Source of the DNA: Bisbaumannia salifodinae
GTDB taxonomy: Bacteria; Pseudomonadota; Gammaproteobacteria; Pseudomonadales; Halomonadaceae
Strand: one strand, 5' to 3'
DNA length: 64,000 nt
Assembly: GCF_039522585.1 (NCBI RefSeq)
Contig: NZ_BAAADR010000010.1
Shown here: piece by piece, positions 1-7,878 of the stretch
Numbering within the stretch: the stretch's first letter is position 1
Layout: the number at the start of each line of letters is the position of its first letter
Notes under the pieces: model-generated
What the model was told of the DNA's origin: nothing
Database searches by the model: none
What the model saw: the letters and a program-made list of their open reading frames with translations, nothing else
Program-made: the position numbers and the translations under genes

Positions 1-13
1 CGGTTTCTGGTGA

Positions 14-595
14 TCAGGCGTGGTGCTGCTCGGTGCCCCCGTCGGAGAATGACGGGGGATTATTCGCGCTGACGATCACGCATTCGTTGTCGCTCATATT
101 GCGGAAGCGATGGGGCAGGCGTGAGTCGAAGTAGTAGGCGTCGCCGGCGGTCAACAGCTGCACCTCGCCGCCCACGGTGAGCTCGATGGTGCCGGAGATG
201 ATCACGCCGCCTTCCTCCCCCTCGTGTTCCAGCATCTCCTCGCCGGTGTCCGCGCCGGGGGGGTAGTGCTCATGGATGATCGACATGCTGCGATTGGGGC
301 GGCGAGCCCCCACCAGTTTCCAGGAGAGGGTGCCGTCGCCGATCTCGGTGAGTTCCTCGGCCCGATAGAAGACCTGCTCCTGGCTCAGCCCTTCGCCGGC
401 GAAGAATTCGCTGATCGAGACCGGCAGGGCATCGAGGATCTTCTTCAGGGAACTGACCGAAGGGCTGACGCTATTCTGTTCGATCAGGGAGATGGTGCTG
501 TTGGTTACCCCGGCCCGCTTGGCCAACTCTCGCTGGGATAGCTGGCGTGCCAGGCGCAACTGCTTGAGACGCTCGCCGACGTCGAATCCACCCAT
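14..595 (-). CDS. XRE-family regulator with C-terminal cupin domain (PuuR-like)
   Basis: A 193-residue DNA-binding repressor type. Residues about 7-61 form a helix-turn-helix of the Cro/XRE class (LSQRELAKRAGVTNSTIS is the recognition region). Residues about 110-180 form a small cupin barrel (HEGEEGGVIISG, GDAYYFDSRLPHRF) that in this family senses a small ligand. Family members often control polyamine, amino-acid or alcohol catabolism; the target here is not evident because the next gene belongs to another pathway and points away. The ATG at 595 is preferred over an in-frame TTG at 604; AAGGA lies about 11 bases upstream of it. An inverted repeat sits in its promoter region, which suggests autoregulation (inference). 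Confidence 0.85.
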   Translation of the reverse strand: MGGFDVGERLKQLRLARQLSQRELAKRAGVTNSTISLIEQNSVSPSVSSLKKILDALPVSISEFFAGEGLSQEQVFYRAEELTEIGDGTLSWKLVGARRPNRSMSIIHEHYPPGADTGEEMLEHEGEEGGVIISGTIELTVGGEVQLLTAGDAYYFDSRLPHRFRNMSDNECVIVSANNPPSFSDGGTEQHHA

Positions 596-607
596 GGGTT
601 CCAAGTC

Positions 608-660
608 CTTATGTTGAAGATCTTTGACATAGCATACCCGCTTACGTCCATGAACATAAG
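608..660. promoter_or_regulatory. Inverted repeat CTTATGTT...AACATAAG upstream of the cupin regulator
   Basis: Two perfectly complementary 8-base arms (608-615 and 653-660) flank a 37-base spacer just upstream of the regulator's start codon; CTTACG (641-646) inside gives a related half site. The location fits an autoregulatory operator for the XRE/cupin protein. No protein-DNA evidence is available and the arm spacing is wide, so this is only a candidate. Confidence 0.35.
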
Positions 661-776
661 CGGTGCGTCCCAGCGCGCGGATTTCATGGCAAAAGTCGTC
701 TTTGGAGGTGAGTCCGGAGATACCATGCGGTAGGCTGGAGCTAGTCAGAATTCCTCGTGGATGCTAAGTTGACCAA

Positions 777-1415
777 ATGGACAATATTTCTCAGGCAGCG
801 CCCCGTCACCTCATGACCGGCCTGATCCTGGCCGGCGGCCAGGGACGCCGCATGGGCGGCGTCGACAAGGGGCTGGTCGATTTCGCCGGCCGTCCCCTGG
901 TGGCCCATGCTCGTGGCCCCCTGGAGGGACGGGTGGCGGAGCTTCTGATCAACGCCAATCGTCACCGGGAGGCCTATGCCGCCTGGGCCGACCGGGTGAT
1001 CATGGACCGGGAAGGGGGCTACCAGGGTCCCCTGATGGGCATCTGGAGCGGGCTCTGTGCCGCCACCACGCCCTGGGTCGTGGTGGTACCCTGCGATAGC
1101 CCCGGCCTGCCGGTGGACCTGCTCGATCGGCTCTGGGCCGGTCGCGGGGACGCGGCCATCGCCACCGCCCACGACGGCGAGCGGGATCATCCGGTGGTGG
1201 CGCTGATTCGCCGCGACCTGGCCGAGGATCTGGGCCGCGCCCTCGCCGAAGGAGAGCGCAAGATCGATCGCTGGTATGCCCGGCACGCCTGGGTCAGAGT
1301 CGACTTCGCCGATTGCCCCGGGGCCTTCGCCAACCTCAATACCCCGGAGGAGAAGCGGCGCCTCGAGGCGGGCGTCGACGAAGCCGGCGGGGAGGCCTCC
1401 CATGATGGGGCCTGA
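777..1415 (+). CDS. mobA: Molybdenum cofactor guanylyltransferase MobA
   Basis: Transfers GMP from GTP to molybdopterin-Mo to make the guanine dinucleotide form of the cofactor, in the cytoplasm. The N-terminal nucleotide-binding signature LILAGGQGRRMGGVDKG (residues about 16-32) and the downstream PCDSPGLP segment are typical, and 212 residues is close to the family length. The first ATG at 777 has no strong ribosome site; the ATG at 813 (MTGLILAGG) is a credible alternative start matching the usual family N-terminus. It opens the molybdenum cofactor operon and overlaps mobB by 14 bases. Confidence 0.92.
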   Translation: MDNISQAAPRHLMTGLILAGGQGRRMGGVDKGLVDFAGRPLVAHARGPLEGRVAELLINANRHREAYAAWADRVIMDREGGYQGPLMGIWSGLCAATTPWVVVVPCDSPGLPVDLLDRLWAGRGDAAIATAHDGERDHPVVALIRRDLAEDLGRALAEGERKIDRWYARHAWVRVDFADCPGAFANLNTPEEKRRLEAGVDEAGGEASHDGA

Positions 1416-1986
1416 CGCACGTCGCCTGGGGGGCGAGGCACTGCCGCTGCTGGGGATCGCCGCCTGGAGCGGTACCGGCAAGACCACCCTGCTGGAGGCG
1501 CTACTGCCGCGCCTGGCCGAGCGGGGCCTCAAAACGGCGGTGATCAAGCATGCTCACCACGAATTCGAGGTGGATCGTCCCGGCAAGGACAGTCACCGCC
1601 TGCGCCAGGCCGGTGCCGCCCCCATGCTGGTGGCCTCCCGGCGCCGGGTGGCGATGATGTACGAGACGCCGGGGCAGGAGGAGCCCGACCTGCCCGAGCT
1701 GATCGAGCTGCTGCGGCCGCGCCGGCCCGACCTGGTGCTGGTGGAGGGCTTCAAGGCCTGGCCGCTGCCCAAGCTGGAGCTGCATCGTCCCGAGCTTGGA
1801 AAGCCGCTGCTGGCCCCGCAGGATCCCTGGGTCAAGGCGGTGGCCAGCCCGGCCCCCCTGGCGCTGCCGGTGGGGGTCCTGGCCCTGGATCTCAATAACC
1901 ACGAGGCCCTGGCCGACTGGGTGGCGGCCTGGCCGGGGCGCTGGCCCGCGGACTGCTTTCCGCGCGACGAGGAGGTGGGCCCATGA
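1402..1986 (+). CDS. mobB: MobB, GTP-binding partner of MobA
   Basis: P-loop nucleotide-binding protein of the molybdopterin-guanine dinucleotide pathway, thought to assist MobA. The Walker A motif WSGTGKTTLLEALL lies near the N-terminus and VVIKHAHHEFEVD-like residues (IKHAHHEFEVD, about 48-58) follow, a family hallmark. The open frame extends further upstream, but the ATG pair at 1402/1405 lies just before the mobA stop and gives the normal N-terminus, so the longer frame is rejected. The stop overlaps the moeA start as ATGA, implying translational coupling. Confidence 0.9.
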   Translation: MMGPDARRLGGEALPLLGIAAWSGTGKTTLLEALLPRLAERGLKTAVIKHAHHEFEVDRPGKDSHRLRQAGAAPMLVASRRRVAMMYETPGQEEPDLPELIELLRPRRPDLVLVEGFKAWPLPKLELHRPELGKPLLAPQDPWVKAVASPAPLALPVGVLALDLNNHEALADWVAAWPGRWPADCFPRDEEVGP

Positions 1987-3230
1987 GCCTCTCCTGTTTC
2001 GATCTCGGCGAACGAATGCTCTCGGTGAGCGAGGCCCAGCGCCATCTCGAAGGCCTTGTCTCGGCGCCCCTGGCGACCGAGCTCTGCCCCCTGGCCGAGC
2101 TGCCGGGGCGGATCCTGGCGGAGGCGATCCACTCACCCATCGATGTGCCCCAGAACACCAATGCCGCCATGGATGGCATCGCCCTGGCCTGGCCGGCGCC
2201 GTCGGCGGAGCTGTCTCTGGTAGGCAGCGTGCTGGCGGGCAGCCGTGCCGAGCGCTCCCTCGACGCCGGGGAGGCGGTGACCATCACTACCGGCGCGCCG
2301 CTGCCCCGGGGCGCCGATACGGTGATTATGCAGGAGCAACTGATATTCCCCGGTGAGGGGCGGGTGGGGATCACCCGGAGCGAGACGGTGCGCCGCGGTC
2401 AGCATGTGCGCCAGGCCGGGGAGGACGTGGCCCGCGACAGCCAGGCGCTGGCCGCCGGTACCCGGCTGGGGCCGGCCCAGTTGGGCCTGCTGGCCTCCCT
2501 CGGGGTGACCGAGGCGCGGGTCCATCGCCGCCCGCGGGTGGCCATCTTCTCCAGCGGCGACGAGGTGACGGCCCCGGGCGAGCCGCTGCCCGCGGCGGGC
2601 ATCTACGATGCCAACCGCTACTCCCTGCGTGGCCTGCTCGACGGGCTCGGCTGCGAGGTGATCGATCTGGGCATCCTGCCGGATGATCGGGAAGCGATTG
2701 CCGGCGCCTTGGCGCGGGCCGCCGAAGAGGCCGATATGGTGATCACCAGCGGCGGCGTCTCGGTGGGGCGCGCCGACTGGATCAAGGCGGCCCTGGGCGA
2801 GGTGGGGGAGTTGGGCTTCTGGCGCATCGCCATGCGTCCGGGGCGGCCCCTGGCCTGTGGTTGGTTGGGGGAGGGGCGCATTCCCTTCTTCGGCCTGCCC
2901 GGCAACCCGGTGGCGGTAATGGTCACCTTCCTGCAGTTCGTGCAGCCGGTGCTGCGCCGCCTGATGGGGCAGCCGGACTGGCAGCCGCGGCGCCTTACCG
3001 CCCTGGCCGCCGAGCCGCTTCGCAGTCGCGCCGGCCGAGTCGACTATCTGCGCGGCAGCTACCACAGTGATAGGCAGGGGCGGCTGTGGGTGACCCCCAC
3101 CGGTCGCCAGGGCTCGGGCATCCTCACCTCCATGGTGCTCGCCGACTGCCTGATCGAGGTGGCCGCCGAGTGCGAGGGGGTGGCCGAGGGCGAGCCGGTC
3201 ACCCTGCAACTCCTCAACGATTTCAGCTAG
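1983..3230 (+). CDS. moeA: Molybdopterin molybdenumtransferase MoeA
   Basis: Inserts molybdate into adenylylated molybdopterin. The 415-residue protein has the usual MoeA layout: NTNAAMDGIAL near residue 57 (normally AMDGYA, so Tyr is replaced by Ile), SSGDEVTAPGEPLP (about 184-197), the GGVSVGRADW loop (about 257-266) and FGLPGNPVAVMVTFLQF near residue 310. It starts with the ATG that overlaps the mobB stop, and moaC-moaD follows after 13 bases. A single moeA-type gene in this operon suggests it serves both Mo insertion and possibly part of the adenylylation step, since no mogA/moaB is visible here (inference). Confidence 0.92.
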   Translation: MSLSCFDLGERMLSVSEAQRHLEGLVSAPLATELCPLAELPGRILAEAIHSPIDVPQNTNAAMDGIALAWPAPSAELSLVGSVLAGSRAERSLDAGEAVTITTGAPLPRGADTVIMQEQLIFPGEGRVGITRSETVRRGQHVRQAGEDVARDSQALAAGTRLGPAQLGLLASLGVTEARVHRRPRVAIFSSGDEVTAPGEPLPAAGIYDANRYSLRGLLDGLGCEVIDLGILPDDREAIAGALARAAEEADMVITSGGVSVGRADWIKAALGEVGELGFWRIAMRPGRPLACGWLGEGRIPFFGLPGNPVAVMVTFLQFVQPVLRRLMGQPDWQPRRLTALAAEPLRSRAGRVDYLRGSYHSDRQGRLWVTPTGRQGSGILTSMVLADCLIEVAAECEGVAEGEPVTLQLLNDFS

Positions 3231-3243
3231 ACAGGAAACAGCC

Positions 3244-4044
3244 ATGAGCCTGACCCATCTCAATGCCCGCGGTGAAGCCCATATGGTGGACGTGGCCGAC
3301 AAGCGCGAGACCCGCCGCGAGGCGGTTGCCAGCGGTCGTGTCATCATGCGGCCCGAGACCCTGGCGCTGCTGGCGGAGGGCGGCTTGCCCAAGGGCGATG
3401 TGCTGGCCACGGCGCGCATCGCCGGTATCCAGGCCGCCAAGCGCACCCATGAGCTGATTCCCCTCTGTCATGCCCTGCCGCTCTCCAAGGTGGTCATCGA
3501 CTTCCAACTGGACGAGGCCACCTCCTGCGTGGAGGTGAGCGCGCTGTGCCGTCTCAACGGCCGCACCGGGGTGGAGATGGAGGCGCTGACCGCCGTGTCG
3601 GTGGCCTGCCTGACCCTCTACGACATGTGCAAGGCGGTGGATAAGGCGATGCAGATCGAGGCGGTGCGCCTGGAGTCCAAGAGCGGTGGCAAGTCCGGCG
3701 ACTATCGCCGCGGGGTGACCCCGCCGACGCCCATCGTGACCGGATCCGGTGAGCCCGGGGTGGTGGCGCTCGGTGAGGCGGCCCAGGGCAGCCTGTTGCG
3801 GGTGAAGTGCCTGGCGGAGCTGCGCGAGCGCCTCAATGTCAGTGAGCTGGAGATTCCCCTGGAGGCCCTGCCCAGTGCCGATGTGGCGGGGCTCAAGGCG
3901 GCCCTCGAGGCCCGCGATGCCGGCTTCGCCCTGCTCAAGGAGGCGCGTATCCTGTGCGCCATCAACCAGGTGATGGGGGGGGATCAGACGCCGCTGACCG
4001 AGGGCGATGAAGTGGCTTTCTTTCCGCCGGTCACCGGAGGTTGA
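3244..4044 (+). CDS. moaC/moaD: MoaC-MoaD fusion: cyclic pyranopterin monophosphate synthase joined to molybdopterin synthase small subunit
   Basis: Residues 1-160 are a complete MoaC (KGDVLATARIAGIQAAKRTH, ELIPLCHALPLSKV, GVEMEALTAVSVACLTLYDM, SKSGGKSGDYRR), which makes cyclic pyranopterin monophosphate. A linker of about 24 residues rich in Gly, Pro and Val follows, and then residues about 185-266 are a full-length ubiquitin-like MoaD ending in VTGG, the Gly-Gly tail that carries the thiocarboxylate. There is no stop or frame change between them. An internal TTG at 3796 (LLRVKCLAEL) could still start a free MoaD. RBS-like AGGAAACA precedes 3244. moaE begins two bases after the stop. The fusion is directly visible; that both halves are active is inference from intact motifs. 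Confidence 0.9.
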   Translation: MSLTHLNARGEAHMVDVADKRETRREAVASGRVIMRPETLALLAEGGLPKGDVLATARIAGIQAAKRTHELIPLCHALPLSKVVIDFQLDEATSCVEVSALCRLNGRTGVEMEALTAVSVACLTLYDMCKAVDKAMQIEAVRLESKSGGKSGDYRRGVTPPTPIVTGSGEPGVVALGEAAQGSLLRVKCLAELRERLNVSELEIPLEALPSADVAGLKAALEARDAGFALLKEARILCAINQVMGGDQTPLTEGDEVAFFPPVTGG

Positions 4045-4046
4045 CG

Positions 4047-4502
4047 ATGATTCGCGTGCAGCAGGCCCCCTTCGATGCCGGGGCCGAAATGGCGGCCTTG
4101 AGCGAGGGACGTACCGATATCGGCGCCCTGGTCAGTTTCGTGGGTCGGGTGCGCGATTTCAATGAGCGCCCCGAGGTGGAGGGGCTGACCCTCGAGCATT
4201 ACCCCGGCATGACCGAGGCCGCCCTGGGCGAGATCGTCGCCGAGGCCGAGGCGCGCTGGTCCCTGCAGGGGGTGCGCCTGATCCACCGGGTGGGTCATCT
4301 GACGCCCGGCGACCCCATCGTGCTGGTGGTGGTGGCCAGCGCCCACCGTCGCGCCGCCTTCGAGGCCTGTGACTTCATCATGGATTACCTCAAGACCCGG
4401 GCGCCATTCTGGAAGAAAGAACACACCGCCAGCGGCCACTACTGGGTGGCCGAGCGCCATAGCGACCACCAGGATGCCCAGCGCTGGGAGGAAAAAACAT
4501 GA
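4047..4502 (+). CDS. moaE: Molybdopterin synthase catalytic subunit MoaE
   Basis: Large subunit of molybdopterin synthase; uses MoaD thiocarboxylate to add two sulfurs to the pyranopterin. The 151-residue protein has FVGRVRDFNERPEVEGLTLE, HYPGMTEAAL, HRVGHLTPGD and the lysine-containing segment LKTRAPFWKKE that carries catalytic residues in the family. GGAGG at 4036-4040 is six bases before the ATG at 4047, which decides this start over the TTG at 4041 that overlaps the moaCD stop. Its stop overlaps the moaA start as ATGA. Confidence 0.93.
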   Translation: MIRVQQAPFDAGAEMAALSEGRTDIGALVSFVGRVRDFNERPEVEGLTLEHYPGMTEAALGEIVAEAEARWSLQGVRLIHRVGHLTPGDPIVLVVVASAHRRAAFEACDFIMDYLKTRAPFWKKEHTASGHYWVAERHSDHQDAQRWEEKT

Positions 4503-5491
4503 CCCCATCCCTGATCGATGACTTCGGCCGGCGGGTCGATTACGTGCGTATCTCGGTGACCGACCGCTGCGACTTCCGCTGTGTCTATTGCATGAGCGAG
4601 GAGATGACCTTCCTGCCCCGGGCCCAGGTACTGACCCTGGAGGAACTGGCCCAGGTGGCCCGGGCCTTCGTCGAGCTGGGGGTGGCCAAGATTCGTCTGA
4701 CCGGCGGCGAGCCCTTGGTACGGCGCGGTATCGACACCCTGGTGGATGAGATGGGGGCCCTGGAAGGCCTCAAGGACTTCGCCATGACCACCAATGGCGC
4801 CGGACTGAGAAAGTGGGCGCCTGCCCTGTACCGTGGCGGCCTGGGGCGACTCAATATCAGCCTGGATTCCCTGGATGCGGAGAAGTTTCGTCGCCTGACC
4901 CGCACCGGCGACCTGCACAAGGTCATCGATGGCATTCATGCCGCTCAGGATGCCGGCTTCGAGGGGATCAAGCTCAATGCGGTGATTCTCAAGGGCCGCA
5001 ACGACGACGAAGTCCTCGACCTGGTGGAGTTTGCCCGCCGCGAGGCACTGGATATCAGCTTTATCGAGGAGATGCCCCTGGGCCAGGTCTCCGACCATGG
5101 CCGCGACGAGACCTACTGTTCCAGCGACGAGGTGCAGGCCCTGATCGAGGCGCGTTATTCCCTGACCCCGACCCCCGAGACCACCCCGGGGCCCTCGCGT
5201 TATTTCCGCATGGCCGACCACGCCAGTCGCATCGGCTTTATCTCGCCCCATAGCCATAACTTCTGCGCCAGCTGCAACCGGGTGAGGGTCACGGTGGAGG
5301 GGCGCCTGCTGCTCTGTCTGGGTAACGAACACTCGGTGGATCTGCGTGCCGTCTTGCGTCGTCATCCCGGCGACCTGGAACGCCTCAAGGCGGCCATCGT
5401 CGACGCCATGCCGCTGAAGCCGGAGCGCCATCACTTCACCACCGATGGCGATGTCCAGGTGGTTCGCTTTATGAATATGACCGGGGGGTAA
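4499..5491 (+). CDS. moaA: GTP 3',8-cyclase MoaA (radical SAM)
   Basis: First enzyme of molybdenum cofactor synthesis, converting GTP to the cyclohydrolase product with two Fe-S clusters. The N-terminal SAM cluster motif CDFRCVYC is at residues about 24-31; the C-terminal cluster cysteines are in CASCNRVRVTVEGRLLLC (about 256-273). The protein ends in TGG, the C-terminal Gly-Gly needed for catalysis. It is the last gene of the operon rather than the first, translationally coupled to moaE and followed by a hairpin terminator. Confidence 0.95.
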   Translation: MTPSLIDDFGRRVDYVRISVTDRCDFRCVYCMSEEMTFLPRAQVLTLEELAQVARAFVELGVAKIRLTGGEPLVRRGIDTLVDEMGALEGLKDFAMTTNGAGLRKWAPALYRGGLGRLNISLDSLDAEKFRRLTRTGDLHKVIDGIHAAQDAGFEGIKLNAVILKGRNDDEVLDLVEFARREALDISFIEEMPLGQVSDHGRDETYCSSDEVQALIEARYSLTPTPETTPGPSRYFRMADHASRIGFISPHSHNFCASCNRVRVTVEGRLLLCLGNEHSVDLRAVLRRHPGDLERLKAAIVDAMPLKPERHHFTTDGDVQVVRFMNMTGG

Positions 5492-5522
5492 GCCAGGCGC
5501 CGGCGTCTCGGTGATGGATATT

Positions 5523-5546
5523 GGGAGGCAATCGCCTCCCATTTTT
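5523..5546 (+). terminator. Intrinsic terminator of the molybdenum cofactor operon
   Basis: A perfect seven-base stem GGGAGGC / GCCTCCC with a four-base loop is followed by ATTTTTAT, about 30 bases after the moaA stop. Confidence 0.8.
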
Positions 5547-5686
5547 ATGCATTAAGCAGAGAATATTCCCCCTGTCAGGGGGCGGCTTTCTACGGCACTC
5601 CTGCTTGCTAAACCGTCATGGGCGCATATACTTCCAGTGCAGTAAGGCTGAAAACTCAACTCGAATCCCTGGAATGGAGGAGGCCA

Positions 5687-5971
5687 ATGTCCGTCGAGTC
5701 TCTGGAGAGAATCGCCCGTAACAAGAATGTCGCCCGTGCCGCGGCGCGCCAGCTCAGCATGGAGCAACTGCACAAGTTGGCCGAAGTGATCGGGGAAGTC
5801 ATCGAGCAGAAGCAGGAGGATGAGGTGCGTCGTCAACAGGAGGAGGCGATGAAGGAGCGCAAGCTGGCCGAGATTCGCGAGGCGATCAACGAGGCGGGGC
5901 TCTCCCTGGACGATCTGGTCTCCGAACAACCCAAGCGTCGCGGCCGCCCTCCCAAGAAGAAGGATACCTGA
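5687..5971 (+). CDS. H-NS-like small DNA-binding protein with AT-hook-like tail
   Basis: A 94-residue charged protein. Residues about 10-65 are strongly helical with Glu/Lys/Gln-rich heptads (likely coiled-coil oligomerisation), followed by REAINEAGLSLDDL, a segment typical of the H-NS histone family linker. Instead of the usual H-NS TWSGRGR-P-W core the protein ends RRGRPPKKK, which resembles an AT-hook binding the minor groove of A/T-rich DNA. The ATG at 5687 follows GGAGGAGG by three bases; an upstream in-frame extension to 5618 lacks a ribosome site. A role as nucleoid protein or xenogeneic silencer is inferred; the family assignment is from memory of the fold pattern. Confidence 0.65.
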   Translation: MSVESLERIARNKNVARAAARQLSMEQLHKLAEVIGEVIEQKQEDEVRRQQEEAMKERKLAEIREAINEAGLSLDDLVSEQPKRRGRPPKKKDT

Positions 5972-6010
5972 GCCTGGTGTCCTGGACGCCGGCGAGTCGG
6001 CAAGCGAGTT

Positions 6011-6046
6011 AGCAAAGAGGCGAGCCTTGGGGCTCGCCTCTTTGCT
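6011..6046. terminator. Bidirectional terminator between convergent genes
   Basis: A perfect 16-base-pair stem (6011-6026 with 6031-6046) and a four-base loop TTGG; the arms are A/G-rich on one side and T/C-rich on the other, so it can terminate both the H-NS-like gene (+) and the RNase J-like gene (-). Confidence 0.8.
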
Positions 6047-6058
6047 ATCCGCTCGATA

Positions 6059-7729
6059 TCAAGAGGCGAGAGGCTCGGCGGCGAATAGCTGCAGGTGCAG
6101 GGTGATGGGATGGCGCAGGTGTTGATCGAAATAGCGCAGCAATCCCGGTTCGAGTTCGCCGCGCAGGGCCACCAGGGTGTCGCCATGGGTCTGGGCCAAG
6201 TGGTCGTCCAGCCAGTCGCCGAAGGCGGTCTCGTCCAGCGGCAGGTCCTCCGGGGAGTCGAGCAGTAGCCGGCCGACCCGGGCCCAGCCCCGTTCCTCCA
6301 GGGGCAGTACCGGCAGGGCCAGGAAGAGCGGTGGATGACGGCGTGAAGGGAGGGGGTTGCTGCCTGTCGCTGGGCGCGGCTGGCCACCCCGCTGGGGCAC
6401 CAGGCAGGGCGGCTCCGGGTAACGCGCTTCTCGATGCAGGCCGTCGCCATCGAGGCGGATCAGGTCACCATTGGTGGGGATCAGGGGGGTCTCGATGCCC
6501 AGGCCCTCGGCCAGGGCCTGGTGGGCCTCCTGATGGCGATGCTCGCCATGTACCGGCAGCAGGCGCCGCGGCCTGAGCCAGTCGTAGAGGGTGGTGAGCT
6601 CGTCCTGGGCCGGGTGCCCGGAGGCATGCAGCTCGGGGTGGTCGCTCTCGTCGAGCACCGTGACGCCGAGTCGCTTCAGGCCATGCTGCAGGCGTTCGAT
6701 CGGCCGCTCGTTGCCGGGAATCGCCTTGGCGGAGAAGATCACGCTATCGCCGCTGGCGAGCTCCAGATGGGGATGGCGCCCCTGGGCCAGTCGCGACAGG
6801 GCGGCCCGGGGCTCGCCCTGGCTGCCGGTGGCGATCACCAGCACTTCCTCGGGAGGCAGGTAGCCCAGGTCCCGGGTCGGCACCAGGGGCGGCAGGTCGT
6901 CCAGGTAGCCCAGGCCCCGGGCCACCCCCACCATACGCTCCATGGCGCGCCCCATCAGGCTGATGCGGCGGCCACAGCGGGCCCCGGCCTGCGCCACGGA
7001 AAGCACCCGGGCCAGGTTGCTGGCGAAGCAGCTCACCACCACCCGCCCCTCGCAGCTCGGCAGCAGCCGCTCCAGGGCCTCGGCCACCTCGCCTTCGCTG
7101 CGGGAGTGGCCGGGCAGGGGGGCATTGGTGGAGTCGCCCACCACCAGGTCGACGGGCGCCAGGGCCCGGTAGAGGGTCTCGTCCACCGGCTCGCCGATGA
7201 TCGGGTCCGGGTCGAGCTTCCAGTCGCCGGTATGCAGGATGCGTTGCTGGGGGGTGGTGATCAGCAGGGCGCAGCTCTCGGGGATCGAGTGGGTCAGTGG
7301 CAGCAGGCGCAGGGTGAAGGGGCCGCTCTCGTAGGCCTCTCCCGGCTCGATGACCTGGATCGCATCACAGGCCAGGCTCTGCTCCACGAACTTGGCTCTC
7401 AGCAGGCCGGCGGCCAGGGGCGTGGCATAAATGGGGCAGCCCAGCTTGGGCCACAGCCAGGCGGCGGCACCGATATGGTCCTCGTGACCGTGGGTGATAT
7501 AGAGCGCCCGGGGGCGAATGTCCAGGGTGGTCAGGGCGGCCAGGTTAGGGACCTGAAGGGGCGCATCGGGAAGATCCTGGCGGATCATCATGCCGCAGTC
7601 CACGACGATCCAGTGACCGTCATGCCCGTAGAGATTGAGGTTCATGCCGATCTCGCCACAACCTCCCAGCGGCAGAAAGTAGAGGGGCGGCTGGCTGCGG
7701 GGGCGAATCTGGACTCGAGGGCGCGACAT
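6059..7729 (-). CDS. Ribonuclease J-like metallo-beta-lactamase / beta-CASP nuclease
   Basis: About 556 residues. The zinc-binding motif HGHEDHIGAA, the GDSTNAP segment, the beta-CASP region and the terminal HASGHPAQDE and PVHGEHRHQ motifs are those of RNase J (COG0595 type) RNA nucleases, which combine endo- and 5'-exonuclease activity. The C-terminal 100 or so residues are a less recognisable extension. The ATG at 7729 (MSRPRVQIRP) is chosen because the conserved region begins shortly after; the ATG at 7744 is possible and the TTG at 7789 unlikely. RNase J is a minority enzyme in gammaproteobacteria, which normally rely on RNase E, so the cellular role here is open. The gene is monocistronic and divergent from purU. 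Confidence 0.85.
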   Translation of the reverse strand: MSRPRVQIRPRSQPPLYFLPLGGCGEIGMNLNLYGHDGHWIVVDCGMMIRQDLPDAPLQVPNLAALTTLDIRPRALYITHGHEDHIGAAAWLWPKLGCPIYATPLAAGLLRAKFVEQSLACDAIQVIEPGEAYESGPFTLRLLPLTHSIPESCALLITTPQQRILHTGDWKLDPDPIIGEPVDETLYRALAPVDLVVGDSTNAPLPGHSRSEGEVAEALERLLPSCEGRVVVSCFASNLARVLSVAQAGARCGRRISLMGRAMERMVGVARGLGYLDDLPPLVPTRDLGYLPPEEVLVIATGSQGEPRAALSRLAQGRHPHLELASGDSVIFSAKAIPGNERPIERLQHGLKRLGVTVLDESDHPELHASGHPAQDELTTLYDWLRPRRLLPVHGEHRHQEAHQALAEGLGIETPLIPTNGDLIRLDGDGLHREARYPEPPCLVPQRGGQPRPATGSNPLPSRRHPPLFLALPVLPLEERGWARVGRLLLDSPEDLPLDETAFGDWLDDHLAQTHGDTLVALRGELEPGLLRYFDQHLRHPITLHLQLFAAEPLAS

Positions 7730-7878
7730 GGGCAAGGCGATCATCTGACGGAATCGCCCATCATACGGGAAGGGTGGCGGGGTCCACAATGCGGGGGCGC
7801 CGGGCGTGTTCCGCTGGACCGGAATTGGTTACACTCTGCGTCCTTTATGGCTTGATTCTTAAGACGGAAACGCTGTCC

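Noticed and set aside
605..776. Molybdenum cofactor riboswitch before mobA
   Set aside because: No conserved Moco motif elements could be found; the region holds only the inverted repeat of the neighbouring regulator.
6434..7855. 473-codon plus-strand open frame
   Set aside because: Antisense to the RNase J-like gene, composition of a shadow frame.
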